Shown: positions 33,523 to 41,891 of the stretch, in pieces
Layout: the number at the start of each line of letters is the position of its first letter
Numbering within the stretch: the stretch's first letter is position 1
From: Thiohalocapsa sp963704155
GTDB taxonomy: Bacteria; Pseudomonadota; Gammaproteobacteria; Chromatiales; Chromatiaceae
Assembly (NCBI GenBank): GCA_963704155.1
Contig: CAVPHF010000032.1
Coordinates: 62,001-126,000, forward strand
Reading direction: 5' to 3'
Length of the DNA: 64,000 bases
The notes under the pieces: model-generated
Told to the model about the DNA's origin: nothing
Seen by the model: only the letters and a program-made list of their open reading frames with translations
Databases searched by the model: none
Made by a program: the position numbers and the translations under genes

Positions 33523-34758
33523 GTGAAACCCGAGCACGGACCTGACCACTGGGCACATGCTCAGCGCGGACGCACGGCGACGCATGCGCTGCGCATGGGC
33601 AGCATCGCCGGTGTCGAGATCGATCTCGACTGGAGTCTGCTGATCGTCTTCGCGTTGATTACGCTGGCGCTGTCCGCCGGCGTCCTGCCGCAATGGCATG
33701 CCGATTGGGGGCAGACCAAGGTGCTGCTGACCGCCATCGCCGCCGCGACCTTGTTCGTTGCGTCCATCCTGTTGCATGAACTTGCGCATGCTGTGGTCGG
33801 GCAGCGCTTTGGGGTGCGTATTTCGCGCATCACCCTATTCGTCTTCGGCGGCATGGCGCGTATGGAGGGTGAGCCCAAGACCTGGCGGGCCGAGTTCTGG
33901 ATGGCGCTTGCCGGCCCTGTCGCTAGTCTCGCGCTGGGCCTGCTCTTTCTGTCCCTGGCGGGTATGATCGCTGGGCCGATCGAGTTCAATCCGGAACAAC
34001 CGGCGGCGGGTCTCGCGCGGCTCGGTCCGATCGCGACGGTGCTCATCTGGCTCGGGCCGGTCAACATCGTACTTGGGCTGTTCAATCTGGTGCCGGGCTT
34101 TCCGCTCGACGGCGGGCGGGTGCTGCGCGCGCTGCTGTGGGGCCTGACCGGCGACCTGACCCGATCGACGATGCTTGCCGCCTCCGTCGGGCAGGCGTTC
34201 GGCTGGATGCTCATGGCCATGGGCTTCGCGATGATGCTCGGCATCAGCGTGCCGATCTTCGGCAGCGGCACGGTTGGCGGACTATGGCTTGCGTTGATCG
34301 GCTGGTTCATTGGGAACGCCGCCAGACAGAGCTACCGGTTGCGGCTGATCGAGGACCGGCTGGGCTATTTATCCGTCAGCCGGGTCATGCATCAGGATTT
34401 TCAGGTGGTCGAGCCGGACAGGCTGGTGCAGCACCTGGTCGACGACGGCTTTCTGACCCACAGCCAGCGGTCTTACCCCGTGGTCGCGGATGCTAGGTTG
34501 CTCGGCATGATCAGCCTGGAGGATGTGCGTGCACTCGAGCGCGGCGAATGGGCGGTGCGCCGCGTCGCCGATATCATGACGCCGCTGGCGCGTTTGCACA
34601 GCGTTTCCCCGTCGCAGCCGGCGACTAAGGTGCTGGCGTTGCTGGCCGAGACCGGCGTCAACCAGCTGCCGGTGGTCGAGGATGGCCAACTGCTGGGGCT
34701 GGTGACGCGCGAGGACATTCTGAAGTGGATGTTTATCGGACCTTCGACGCGAGGCTAG
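33523..34758 (+). CDS. Site-2 protease family metalloprotease with CBS domains
   Basis: A 411-residue membrane zinc protease (M50). The zinc motif HELAH lies in ASILLHELAHAVVGQRFGVR and the third ligand in NLVPGFPLDGGRVLRALL. About six membrane segments are followed by a C-terminal pair of CBS domains (from MHQDFQVVEPDRLVQHLVDD; then IMTPLARLHSVSPSQPATKV and GLVTREDILKWM). CBS-carrying S2P proteins cleave membrane proteins within the bilayer and may sense adenine nucleotides. GTG 33523 is used with GGAAGGG upstream. The substrate is unknown. Confidence 0.9.
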   Translation: MKPEHGPDHWAHAQRGRTATHALRMGSIAGVEIDLDWSLLIVFALITLALSAGVLPQWHADWGQTKVLLTAIAAATLFVASILLHELAHAVVGQRFGVRISRITLFVFGGMARMEGEPKTWRAEFWMALAGPVASLALGLLFLSLAGMIAGPIEFNPEQPAAGLARLGPIATVLIWLGPVNIVLGLFNLVPGFPLDGGRVLRALLWGLTGDLTRSTMLAASVGQAFGWMLMAMGFAMMLGISVPIFGSGTVGGLWLALIGWFIGNAARQSYRLRLIEDRLGYLSVSRVMHQDFQVVEPDRLVQHLVDDGFLTHSQRSYPVVADARLLGMISLEDVRALERGEWAVRRVADIMTPLARLHSVSPSQPATKVLALLAETGVNQLPVVEDGQLLGLVTREDILKWMFIGPSTRG

Positions 34759-34803
34759 TCTGTGCGTTGAGGTCAGGGTCGAGTTCGAGGGGTTGATCTT
34801 GAG

Positions 34804-34831
34804 CCGACTGCCGACTGCCGACTGCCGACTG
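34804..34831. repeat. Heptanucleotide tandem repeat, (CCGACTG)x4
   Basis: Four perfect head-to-tail copies of CCGACTG in the gap between the S2P gene and the vapB gene. It is non-coding, and the copy number could be variable. Confidence 0.85.
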
Positions 34832-34973
34832 ATCGATTGGGCGTCACCCCGTAGTGATTTGGTGTCAACCCGCCCGAGCGGCTGACCGGGCATCTGGCCC
34901 GATGGCGCTGTAGACGGCGGACCTGGATGCTAGATTCGCGATCTCTCTTACCAAGTAAGACATCGAGATTGCC

Positions 34974-35234
34974 ATGCCTACCGTCACCGTTTCCGACAAG
35001 GGCCAAGTCGTCATCCGTGCTGTCATCCGCCGCCGGCTCGGTCTTGTGCCTGGCAGCAACCTGGACTTCGAGCTGGAAGGCGACAGCATCCGGGTACGCC
35101 CGCTGAAGTCGATACCGCCGTCCCGCGCCGACGACGGTTACGGCATGCTCCGCTGCGACCTGCCGGGCAAGCGCTGCTTGGCGGACTTCGATGTGGCCAA
35201 GGCGGTGCGGGCCGAGGCAGATGATCGCCCTTGA
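34974..35234 (+). CDS. VapB-type AbrB/SpoVT antitoxin
   Basis: An 86-residue DNA-binding antitoxin. The N-terminal swapped-hairpin AbrB fold reads TVTVSDKGQVVIRAVIRRRL, followed by LVPGSNLDFELEGDSIRVRP; the acidic C-terminal tail would wrap the toxin. Its stop overlaps the start of vapC by 14 bp, the usual arrangement of vapBC operons. The cognate toxin gene is disrupted by an insertion, so the antitoxin is now probably without a partner. Confidence 0.85.
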   Translation: MPTVTVSDKGQVVIRAVIRRRLGLVPGSNLDFELEGDSIRVRPLKSIPPSRADDGYGMLRCDLPGKRCLADFDVAKAVRAEADDRP

Positions 35235-35948
35235 TACCAACATCCTCGCCCGCTTCTGCGTCGACGACCCGGGCGACCCGGAGGCTGCCGGGCAGCGCCT
35301 CATCGCGCGAGCGATCATGACGGACAGCCCCGGCCTGTTCGTACCCCTGACCGTGGTGCTGGCCCGACTTCGACTAGTCGACCCGGATTCCGCCGGTTTC
35401 AGGCGCTGCGGCGCACCCAGTACGTTGTTTTTATTGCCACGCGAGTACCCAAGGCGCCTGTAGTGCCGACGTTGCCCGTTGCGCTGCCGGCTTTGGCCCG
35501 GGAAACTTGAGGGAAAGGTGCGCCGCAGCAACGATTTTGGCGACTTCGCGGGAAGATCTGTAGTGCCGACCTTTCGATTCCAATAACAAAAAATCAATGG
35601 CTTGCGCTGCGATTTCGGCCGAATAGGCGAAGACGGGCTGGAGCTGGAATGGGTTCTGCGGGCCTTCTACCGCTTCGAGCCCGCACAGATCGTCCGCGTG
35701 CTCGAGCACCTGCTCGGACTGGGTCACGTCAACACCGAGGAAGCCGAGCGCATCGCCACCGCGCTGCAATCGAGCGCCGAGGGCATGGACTTCGCCGATG
35801 CCCTGCACCTGGCCGGCGGCCACCACTGCGAGGCCCTCTTTATCTTCGATGACCGGCGCTTCGCCCGCCGCGCCCGGGGCGGCTCAGCTGTGCACCGCCC
35901 GTGCAGGTGCCGACCGAGGAGACACGAGCCTCGCCCGACACACCCTGA
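35221..35948 (+). pseudogene. VapC (PIN domain) toxin split by a 275-bp insertion
   Basis: The N-terminal part MIALDTNILARFCVDDPGDP keeps the first PIN aspartate and runs to PLTVVL. The rest, LEWVLRAFYRFEPAQIVRVL through SSAEGMDFADALHLAGGHHC and FIFDDRRFARRARG, resumes after the insertion. Removing the element and one 4-bp duplication rejoins the frame exactly as VVLELEWV. A second lesion, a frameshift near 35890, changes the C-terminus; the shifted frame ends at the TGA at 35946-35948. Both PIN catalytic regions are recognisable, but no complete toxin can be made. Confidence 0.85.
35363..35637. mobile_element. 275-bp MITE-like insertion in vapC, with terminal inverted repeats and 4-bp target duplication
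   Basis: The left end CCCGACTTCGACTAGTCG (35363-35380) and the reverse complement of the right end (35637 back to 35620) agree at 15 of 18 positions. CTGG precedes the element (35359-35362) and is repeated after it (35638-35641). Excision restores a canonical VapC reading frame. An internal direct repeat, CTGTAGTGCCGAC, occurs twice, about 100 bp apart. There is no coding sequence, so it would need a transposase in trans. Confidence 0.85.
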
Positions 35949-35979
35949 GCACGATCGACAAGATCTATGGAGACGCGCA

Positions 35980-36480
35980 ATGGCCGATGACCGACTGACC
36001 TGGCTTCATTGCTCCGACTTCCAGGTCGGTAAGGACCGGAGCCCTTACTGTGCGCCGTGGCGCCGAGGTGCTAGCGCGGTTCACAGGCCCGGTCGGCAGC
36101 GATCGCAGCTTCACGTATGAGTGGCGCACCTGTGCCGGCAACGACAGCGATCCGGCACTGAAGGCCCTGCTTGCCGGCTGGTCCCTGGCCGACCAGGCCT
36201 CCACGGCTCCGCTGGACAATCGCCAGGCCAAGCTCGGACTCGCCGGACTCGGGGTCGCGTTCGGTGCGGTGCGCTGCGCGAGCGCTTCGCCGATGCATGC
36301 TTCGATTCCGGCAGCTCGGCGGTGGCGTGGCTCAGGCTACACCTTCACCTCGACGCCAGGAGCCGTGGCTATTCCGAACGCTACCGCGAGGATGCGGAGG
36401 CGCACGGCGCGTCAACCTCGTCGCTGGACGCGGCCATCGCCTAATTGCGCGATGCGCTGACCGCCGCGGGGGAGGTGTTA
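35980..36480 (+). pseudogene. Eroded coding remnants, first part metallophosphoesterase-like
   Basis: ATG 35980 opens with MADDRLTWLHCSDFQVGKDR, which resembles the first metal-binding strand of calcineurin-like phosphoesterases (Asp and His in HCSDFQVG), but the frame loses sense after about 25 residues. Further coding-like segments in changing frames follow: EVLARFTGPVGSDRSFTYEW near 36066 and AWLRLHLHLDARSRGYSERY near 36325. I do not recognise the latter two. This is best read as deletion-scarred former genes. Confidence 0.45.
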
Positions 36481-37015
36481 GCGCTCACTTTATCCGGCTG
36501 AGAGTTCTCAGAATAATTCGCACACACTCGCCCGGACTTCCCCGCCGCCGCCAGTGCTCACCGAGAGCCATCGGAGTCCTCGCGTGCCTCCAGTTTTCAT
36601 TACGTCCGCAGTCGGCCAGTTGCCGACACTGGCGGTGTGCCGCTCGGAGTCCGCAGTCGCGTCGACAGCCGACGCTCACCATGTCAACGAGTTGAGTCGT
36701 GTACACTGGCTCTGGAATTCTCTGGCCCTGGAATTGTGTCCCCGGTATGAGCCTTCCATGAACCCCCCTTTCGAAGCATGCCCGCTCCTCGTCACCGGCA
36801 TTTCGACGGCTACGCATGGCAGTTCCTACGGCTTCTCAAGTCAGTCCTGCGTTTCATGTGCCTACCTCAACGAGGCAATAATCAGCTGTGCTTGCGGGCC
36901 GCTGGAAACCACGGCAAGTTGACTTGCTCGTTGGCTGTGGGTAGCGTCCTGATAGATGGAATCGGTAACCTGTTTGCTACAGATCTTCGTATCTACGCCG
37001 GCGACCTAGCCCTCG
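36481..37015. other. Non-coding stretch before hicAB
   Basis: About 535 bp with no convincing gene on either strand. Short open frames have unusual composition for this genome and no recognisable motif. GC content is visibly lower than in the housekeeping segments, consistent with acquired DNA. No RNA gene or long repeat is seen. Confidence 0.4.
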
Positions 37016-37210
37016 ATGCCCCGCAAGACAAGGGAACTCATCCAAGACCTCCGGCGGGCCGGTTTTGTCAATCGCGGCGGCAAGGGCAGCCATCGGAATT
37101 TCGAGCACGCTTCCGGACAGCGAATCACACTCTCCGGTAAGTCGGGCGACGACGCAAGACCCTATCAAGAACGCGAAGTCCAGCGGAAAATCGCAGAGGC
37201 CAAGCGGTGA
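37016..37210 (+). CDS. hicA: HicA-type mRNA interferase toxin
   Basis: A 64-residue HicA fold with dsRNA-binding character. It starts PRKTRELIQDLRRAGFVNRG, and the catalytic His lies in GGKGSHRNFEHASGQRITLS (the conserved G-S-H context), ending in a basic helix QEREVQRKIAEAKR. It is the first gene of a hicAB pair; the stop overlaps the hicB start by 4 bp. Confidence 0.88.
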   Translation: MPRKTRELIQDLRRAGFVNRGGKGSHRNFEHASGQRITLSGKSGDDARPYQEREVQRKIAEAKR

Positions 37211-37446
37211 ACGAAAGCGCCAACTATCTCAAGATCGTCGAGTGGTCGGACGAAGACCAGTGCTTTGTCGGCCAATGCCTGGGAATCATCGGACCATGTT
37301 GTCATGGTGATAATGAGCTGGAGGTGTACGCAGCGCTTTGCGACATCGTCGATGAGTGGTTGCTCTTGCTCAAAGAGCGCGGTGAACCATTGCCCCCTCC
37401 GACCTCGGGGCAGGGTTTCGTCGAGCAGTTGACTAAGATCGCCTAG
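37207..37446 (+). CDS. hicB: HicB-type antitoxin
   Basis: A 79-residue partner of HicA with a partial RNase-H-like fold: YLKIVEWSDEDQCFVGQCLG matches the family's opening strands, and GCCHGDNELEVYAALCDIVD-like spacing follows (here with a Pro-Cys-Cys turn). Start GTG 37207 overlaps the hicA stop. The C-terminus is short, without an obvious DNA-binding domain, so autoregulation may use another route. Confidence 0.85.
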   Translation: MNESANYLKIVEWSDEDQCFVGQCLGIIGPCCHGDNELEVYAALCDIVDEWLLLLKERGEPLPPPTSGQGFVEQLTKIA

Positions 37447-38409
37447 CGGCTCGCTACCTCGAGTCCGGGTTGCCTGTGAGGCCCCGCAACCTCCCTCGGG
37501 CCGAGCGAACACCGGACGCTGCGTTGGTGCAGTACCGGAGGCAACGACGCCGTGGCATCGTCGCGACCGAAGCCTAGGAGCGAAGACCTTCGTGCCCGCG
37601 ACCTATTCTGTGACTCGCTGACTCGGTCATTGAACAAGTTCTATTTGCTGTCCCGGTCATGCTCGGGAGGTAGTGGGAAGAAATTCAAGATCTGCTGCGG
37701 GCGATGAGCCGGGATGTCGCCAGTGCCGAACTCTCACTGAGTGCATCTAGCAGAAACCTTTCGCGCGGACGGACAGGCTGGGTTGCAAGCAACCTCTCAA
37801 CCCACGCGTTCGCAAGCGAGCGCGGACATCCAGCCTCTGGAACCTGCGCTGGCGATCGATGGGGGCGATCGCCGCCGCGCGTGCGAGCGGGTCGGCACCG
37901 GAGAGCAGCTTCGCCGGGCTGCGACCTTCACGGGCCAGCCAGCCTCGATCAGCGCCTTGACGGGTTGCGCACGGTGGCATGGCCGCCCACGTCCATGGAG
38001 CATGGCGCCGAGTTGGTTTGCATATCCGGCTTCACGCCTTACGCGGTTGGTCAGTCAACTCACGCTTGCGGTCGGTGAGGGCGGCAAGTTTCCAGGACAG
38101 AAGCGGTTTCTGACCGCCACTGCACCCGGCGGCAAGTATCAGCCTGTAGCGCACAGTCGAAGCGGCGCCGGCGACGAGCCGCTGACGCTGATGGTTAAGA
38201 ATATAGACACCTAGGGTAAGGGTCCCCAATACGTTATCGTAAGAGCTTGTCGTACCGCTTAAGCGAGCCTGAATAACGGCAAGACCCGGCGAGGCCGCGA
38301 CGGGCCTATTCGTTTCTCCTGTCGGAAGCTGACGTCTATTTCGAAAGATCCGCGACACACCCCGACGCAAAATACCTTCTATCACCAACGCCTGCGGAGA
38401 CACGCATCA
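37447..38409. other. Non-coding, probably eroded accessory DNA
   Basis: Nearly 1 kb without a gene I can support. Several short open frames occur on both strands, but they overlap each other, lack ribosome-binding sites and have no motif. The segment 37740-38030 has locally coding-like composition and may be the scar of a lost gene. Confidence 0.4.
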
Positions 38410-38790
38410 ATGACACTGAAACTATTCGCTTCCGCGTCACTCCTCGTCTTGCTCACCAGTGCAGTAGGATCGCTTTATGCGATCGACCTAGGTTTTCTGG
38501 ATCAGGCTCCGTTACGTTTTCTCACTGATTCAGACACCAGACTGCTAGACGAAACAATCACGGACGTGCTCGTAAATGCGAACGATGGAGAGAGCCGAAG
38601 CTGGAAAGGAGAAGATAGCGCTAATTCAGGTACAGTCACAGCTGTCCGTAGCTTTCAGAAGGACGCCCGGCCCTGCCGCCGCCTTGAAGTCGTGACGCTT
38701 GCGCCAAAGGCTGCGTATGGCCGCGGTACATCGTTGGTGGACATATGTGAGATCGACGGTGAATGGAAGATCCTGCGCTTACCTCATTAG
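38410..38790 (+). CDS. Surface antigen-like periplasmic protein (RT0821/Lpp0805 type)
   Basis: A 126-residue exported protein with signal sequence LKLFASASLLVLLTSAVGSL. The mature part GFLDQAPLRFLTDSDTRLLD, then SRSWKGEDSANSGTVTAVRS and a C-terminal two-Cys segment (ARPCRRLEVVT; DICEIDGEWKIL), resembles the family of small surface proteins related to the rickettsial 17-kDa antigen region. AT content is higher than in neighbours such as the kinase gene, suggesting separate ancestry. The function is unknown. Confidence 0.65.
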   Translation: MTLKLFASASLLVLLTSAVGSLYAIDLGFLDQAPLRFLTDSDTRLLDETITDVLVNANDGESRSWKGEDSANSGTVTAVRSFQKDARPCRRLEVVTLAPKAAYGRGTSLVDICEIDGEWKILRLPH

Positions 38791-38950
38791 CTTTCGCATG
38801 TAGGTAGCGGTTCTGTCTATCCGCCGATGCGTCCATGATCGGATCGTGTGCACTTGGGCAACGGCAGCGGTGAGACGGGTAGGGAGCGTGCTCCGGCAGC
38901 GCTTCTGCATATTCGTTGTGGCCATACAGACCGGACTAATTAACCACCGA

Positions 38951-39101
38951 GGGAAACGCCGAAATAGTCGGCGTTTCCCGCCGGGCAAGATGCTCGGCCA
39001 TTTTCAGTGCCGCCAAGGCACTGAAAATGAAGGAAAGCGGAAACCGCGTTTTCGCTTTCCGTAACGATTTTGGCCAGGACGGCCAATAATCGGCGTCTCC
39101 C
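38951..39101 (+). repeat. Nested-hairpin repeat family, copy 1 (151 bp)
   Basis: Hairpins in order: GGGAAACGCCGA with TCGGCGTTTCCC (38951-38962/38968-38979, 12 bp); GCCGGGC with GCTCGGC (38980-38998); CATTTTCAGTGCC with GGCACTGAAAATG (38999-39011/39017-39029, 13 bp); GGAAAGCG with CGCTTTCC (39032-39060); TTGGCC with GGCCAA (39070-39086). The far end CGGCGTCTCCC can also pair with the left tip, giving terminal inverted repeats. GA flanks both borders. The other copies are at 52828 and 56147. Confidence 0.85.
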
Positions 39102-39238
39102 GAGGTCTCCCGAGGTCTCCCATGATCGCCCAGAACCTAACCGGCATTTCAATCGCCGCGGCAACCGGACGTCGCGATTGGGGAGCGGGCGTCGGCTGCT
39201 AAGATGGCGCTCTTTCACGTTCTCAGTGTCCGTTCTCC

Positions 39239-41087
39239 TTGAGCATCCTGACGATCACCTGGTCCATGTGCGCAGCGGCGAGCTTCATGCTCGGGCTGCT
39301 GCACCTGCTGCTTTGGCAGCAGGACCGACGGGCGCCGGTGTACCTGCTGTCGGTCCTGATGGCGTTCAGTGCCGGCGCCTGCGCGCTGACGGAGCTGACG
39401 CTGATGCACGCGGCCTCGGTCGAGGTCTACCGCCGGTTGCTGCAGTGGCAGAACCTCTTCGTCTTCACGCTGCTGATGGCGGTGGTTTGGTATGTCAAGG
39501 CCCGGCTGCCGGTGGCGCGCGGGTGGCTGGCCGCTGCCATCGCGGCGCTGTGGACGGTCTCGATCCTCGTCAACTGGCTCTCGCCCTATAGCCTGGTCTT
39601 CTCTGACATCACCGAGCTGCGGCAGATGCCGACCTTCTGGGGGGAGCAGTTCACCCTGGCCATCGGGCCGGCGAACCCCTGGGTGCATGTCTCCAACCTG
39701 GCCTCGGTGCTGATCGTCGCCTACGTCATCGACGCGGCGGTGCGCACCTGGCGCGGCGGCGACCCGCGTCGGGCGCTGCTGGTGGGCGGCAGTGTCGCGG
39801 TCTTCATCGTGCTCGGCGGCATCCATGCACCGCTGGTGGACGCGGGCATCGTGGAGACGCCCTACATGGTCAGCTTCGCCTTCTTGGCCATCGTGCTGGC
39901 ACTGAGCTACGAGCTGGTCTCCAATGCCGTGCTGGCGTCGCGTTACGCCAGGGAGATCCAGGCCAACGAGCGCCGCTGGCGCTCGCTGTTGACCAACGTG
40001 CACCTGGCCGTCATCGGCATCGATCCGCAGGGGCGCATCACCGACGCCAACCCCTTCCTGGAGCGGCTCACCGGATTCGGCGCCGAAGAACTGACCGGAA
40101 AACCGCTTCGCGAGCTGATCGTGGCGGGGGATCGAGCCGAGCTGGACGCACGCCTGGCCGCGGCGGCGCAGTCCGGCCCGCGCCCGCGCAGCCGCTGGGA
40201 TCTGGTCTGTCGCTCGGGCGAGCGGCGCGCGCTGGTGTGGTCGACGGTGCGCCTCAACCACGCCGGCGGGTCCTATGCCGGCCTGCTCAGCATCGGCGAG
40301 GACATCACCGACCGGCTCGCCGGCGAGCGCCAGCTGGAACGGACCCGCCACGAGCTCGAGCGTCTGGCGCGTGTCAATGTTGCCGGCGAGCTGGTGGCCA
40401 CCCTCGCCCACGAGCTGAACCAACCGCTGGCGGCGATCCTGAGCAACGCCCAGGCCGCAAGGCGCTTTCTGACCAACCCACGGCCCGACTACGGCGAGGT
40501 GCAGGCAATCCTCGACGACATCGTGCGCGACGACAAGCGGGCCGGGGATGTCATCCATCATCTGCGGCTGCTGCTGCGCAAGGGCGCGACTGTCCGGGAG
40601 CACCTGGAGCTCGGGGAGTTGGTGCAACAGGTCCTGGGGCTGATCAGCAACGAGCTGGACGCGCAGGGGATCTCGGTCAAGCTGGCGCTGGCGAGCGCCG
40701 CTGCCTCCCGTCGCGGCCGGTCGTGTCGAGACTCAACAGGTGCTGCTGAATCTGCTGGCCAACGCGATCCATGCGCTTGACGAGGTCCCGGTCGAGCGGC
40801 GCGAGATCACCGTGCGGGCGCAAGCGCAGGGTGCCGACGCCGCTGAGATCAGCGTCGAGGATCGGGGCCCTGGCATCGCCGCGGATGTGCTGCCGAGGCT
40901 GTTCGAGCCCTTCTTCACAACGCGAAGCGCCGGTCTGGGCATGGGGCTTGCCATCTGCCGACGCATCGTCGATGCACATGGCGGGCGCATCTGGGCGGAG
41001 AATACGGATCGAGGTGCGCGCTTCTGCTTCACGCTGCCGCTGGCGGCCTCGGCGCACGTCGATGACCGAGATGGCGGAGATGACTGA
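39239..41087 (+). pseudogene. PAS-domain sensor histidine kinase with a frameshift near 40700
   Basis: The N-terminal sensor has about seven membrane helices (from ITWSMCAAASFMLGLLHLLL to FLAIVLALSYELVSNAVLAS). It is followed by a PAS domain (AVIGIDPQGRITDANPFLER), a HisKA phosphoacceptor (AGELVATLAHELNQPLAAIL) and, after the shift, the ATPase part (LLNLLANAIHALDE; EDRGPGIAADVLPRLFEPFF; GLGMGLAICRRIVDAHGGRI). One extra base at about 40697-40703 breaks the frame inside the kinase; correcting it reads ALPPVAAGRVETQQVLLNLL. A sequencing error cannot be excluded. The start is probably TTG 39239; ATG 39266 is an alternative. Its response regulator overlaps the end. Confidence 0.8.
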
Positions 41088-41688
41088 GGTCGTCTATGTC
41101 GTCGACGACGATGCGTCGGTTCGGACTGGGCTGGCGCGGCTGTTGCGTGCGGCGGGCTTTAGCGTCGAGGCCTTCGACTCGGCGGAGGCATTCCTGGCCC
41201 GCGGGCAGTGCAACCAGGTCGCCTGCCTGGTGCTCGACGTGCATATGCCGGGTCTGGACGGACTTGCGCTGCAAGCGGAGCTGTCGGCGCGGCAAGCGAG
41301 TCTCCCGATCGTCTTCCTGACCGGTGTCGGTGATATTCCGATGACGGTCGCAGCCATGAAGCAGGGAGCCTGCGACTTCCTCACCAAGCCCGTGGACGAG
41401 ACGGTGCTGTTGGAGGCGATCCAACAAGCCCTGACCCGGCAGCGCAACCATCTTGCCGACGCGCTGGCGGTGAATACACTGCGCGCGCGCCTGCTATTGC
41501 TGACGCCACGCGAGGGCGAGGTCTTACGGTGGGTCATCGGGGGCGCCCTGAACAAACAGATTGCCGCCCATCTCGGCATCGCCGAGAAGACGGTCAAAAT
41601 CCATCGCGGCCGGGTCATGGAGAAGCTGGCAGTCGGCTCGGTCGCCGAGCTCGTGAGGCTCTGCCAGCAGGCCGGCGTCGGCCTTTGA
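41062..41688 (+). CDS. FixJ/NarL-type response regulator, copy 1
   Basis: A receiver domain (VVYVVDDDASVRTGLARLLR; phospho-acceptor Asp in CLVLDVHMPGLDGL; Lys in FLTKPVDE) and a C-terminal LuxR-type helix-turn-helix (LTPREGEVLRWVIGGALNKQ; AEKTVKIHRGRVMEKL). The start ATG 41062 lies inside the last codons of the kinase gene. It is almost identical to the regulator at 48789-49415 apart from the inter-domain linker, which is longer here. Targets are not shown by the sequence; the sulfatase/mechanosensitive block near 53-61 kb is a candidate. Confidence 0.9.
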   Translation: MTEMAEMTEVVYVVDDDASVRTGLARLLRAAGFSVEAFDSAEAFLARGQCNQVACLVLDVHMPGLDGLALQAELSARQASLPIVFLTGVGDIPMTVAAMKQGACDFLTKPVDETVLLEAIQQALTRQRNHLADALAVNTLRARLLLLTPREGEVLRWVIGGALNKQIAAHLGIAEKTVKIHRGRVMEKLAVGSVAELVRLCQQAGVGL

Positions 41689-41891
41689 AGGTGCTCTAAA
41701 CATGAATGGAGCACTTGGACGTTCGCTAGGGTGCCCCCGCCCTGTGTGGAAACTTGGGTCCTCAGCAAGGCACTTCGATGCCGAATCGTCATTCTATCCT
41801 TCAAGGCCGAAGTCCAGTTGCAAAGCCCGCCACATCGTCGACGCCCTGGGCACAAGCGCCGTTTGGCGGGGCGTCGGCTGAAGCCGGGCTT

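Noticed and set aside
39215..40627. Long open frame (470 codons) on the minus strand opposite the histidine kinase
   Set aside because: It mirrors the high-GC kinase coding sequence; its product is Gln/Arg/His-rich without motifs and has no ribosome-binding site.
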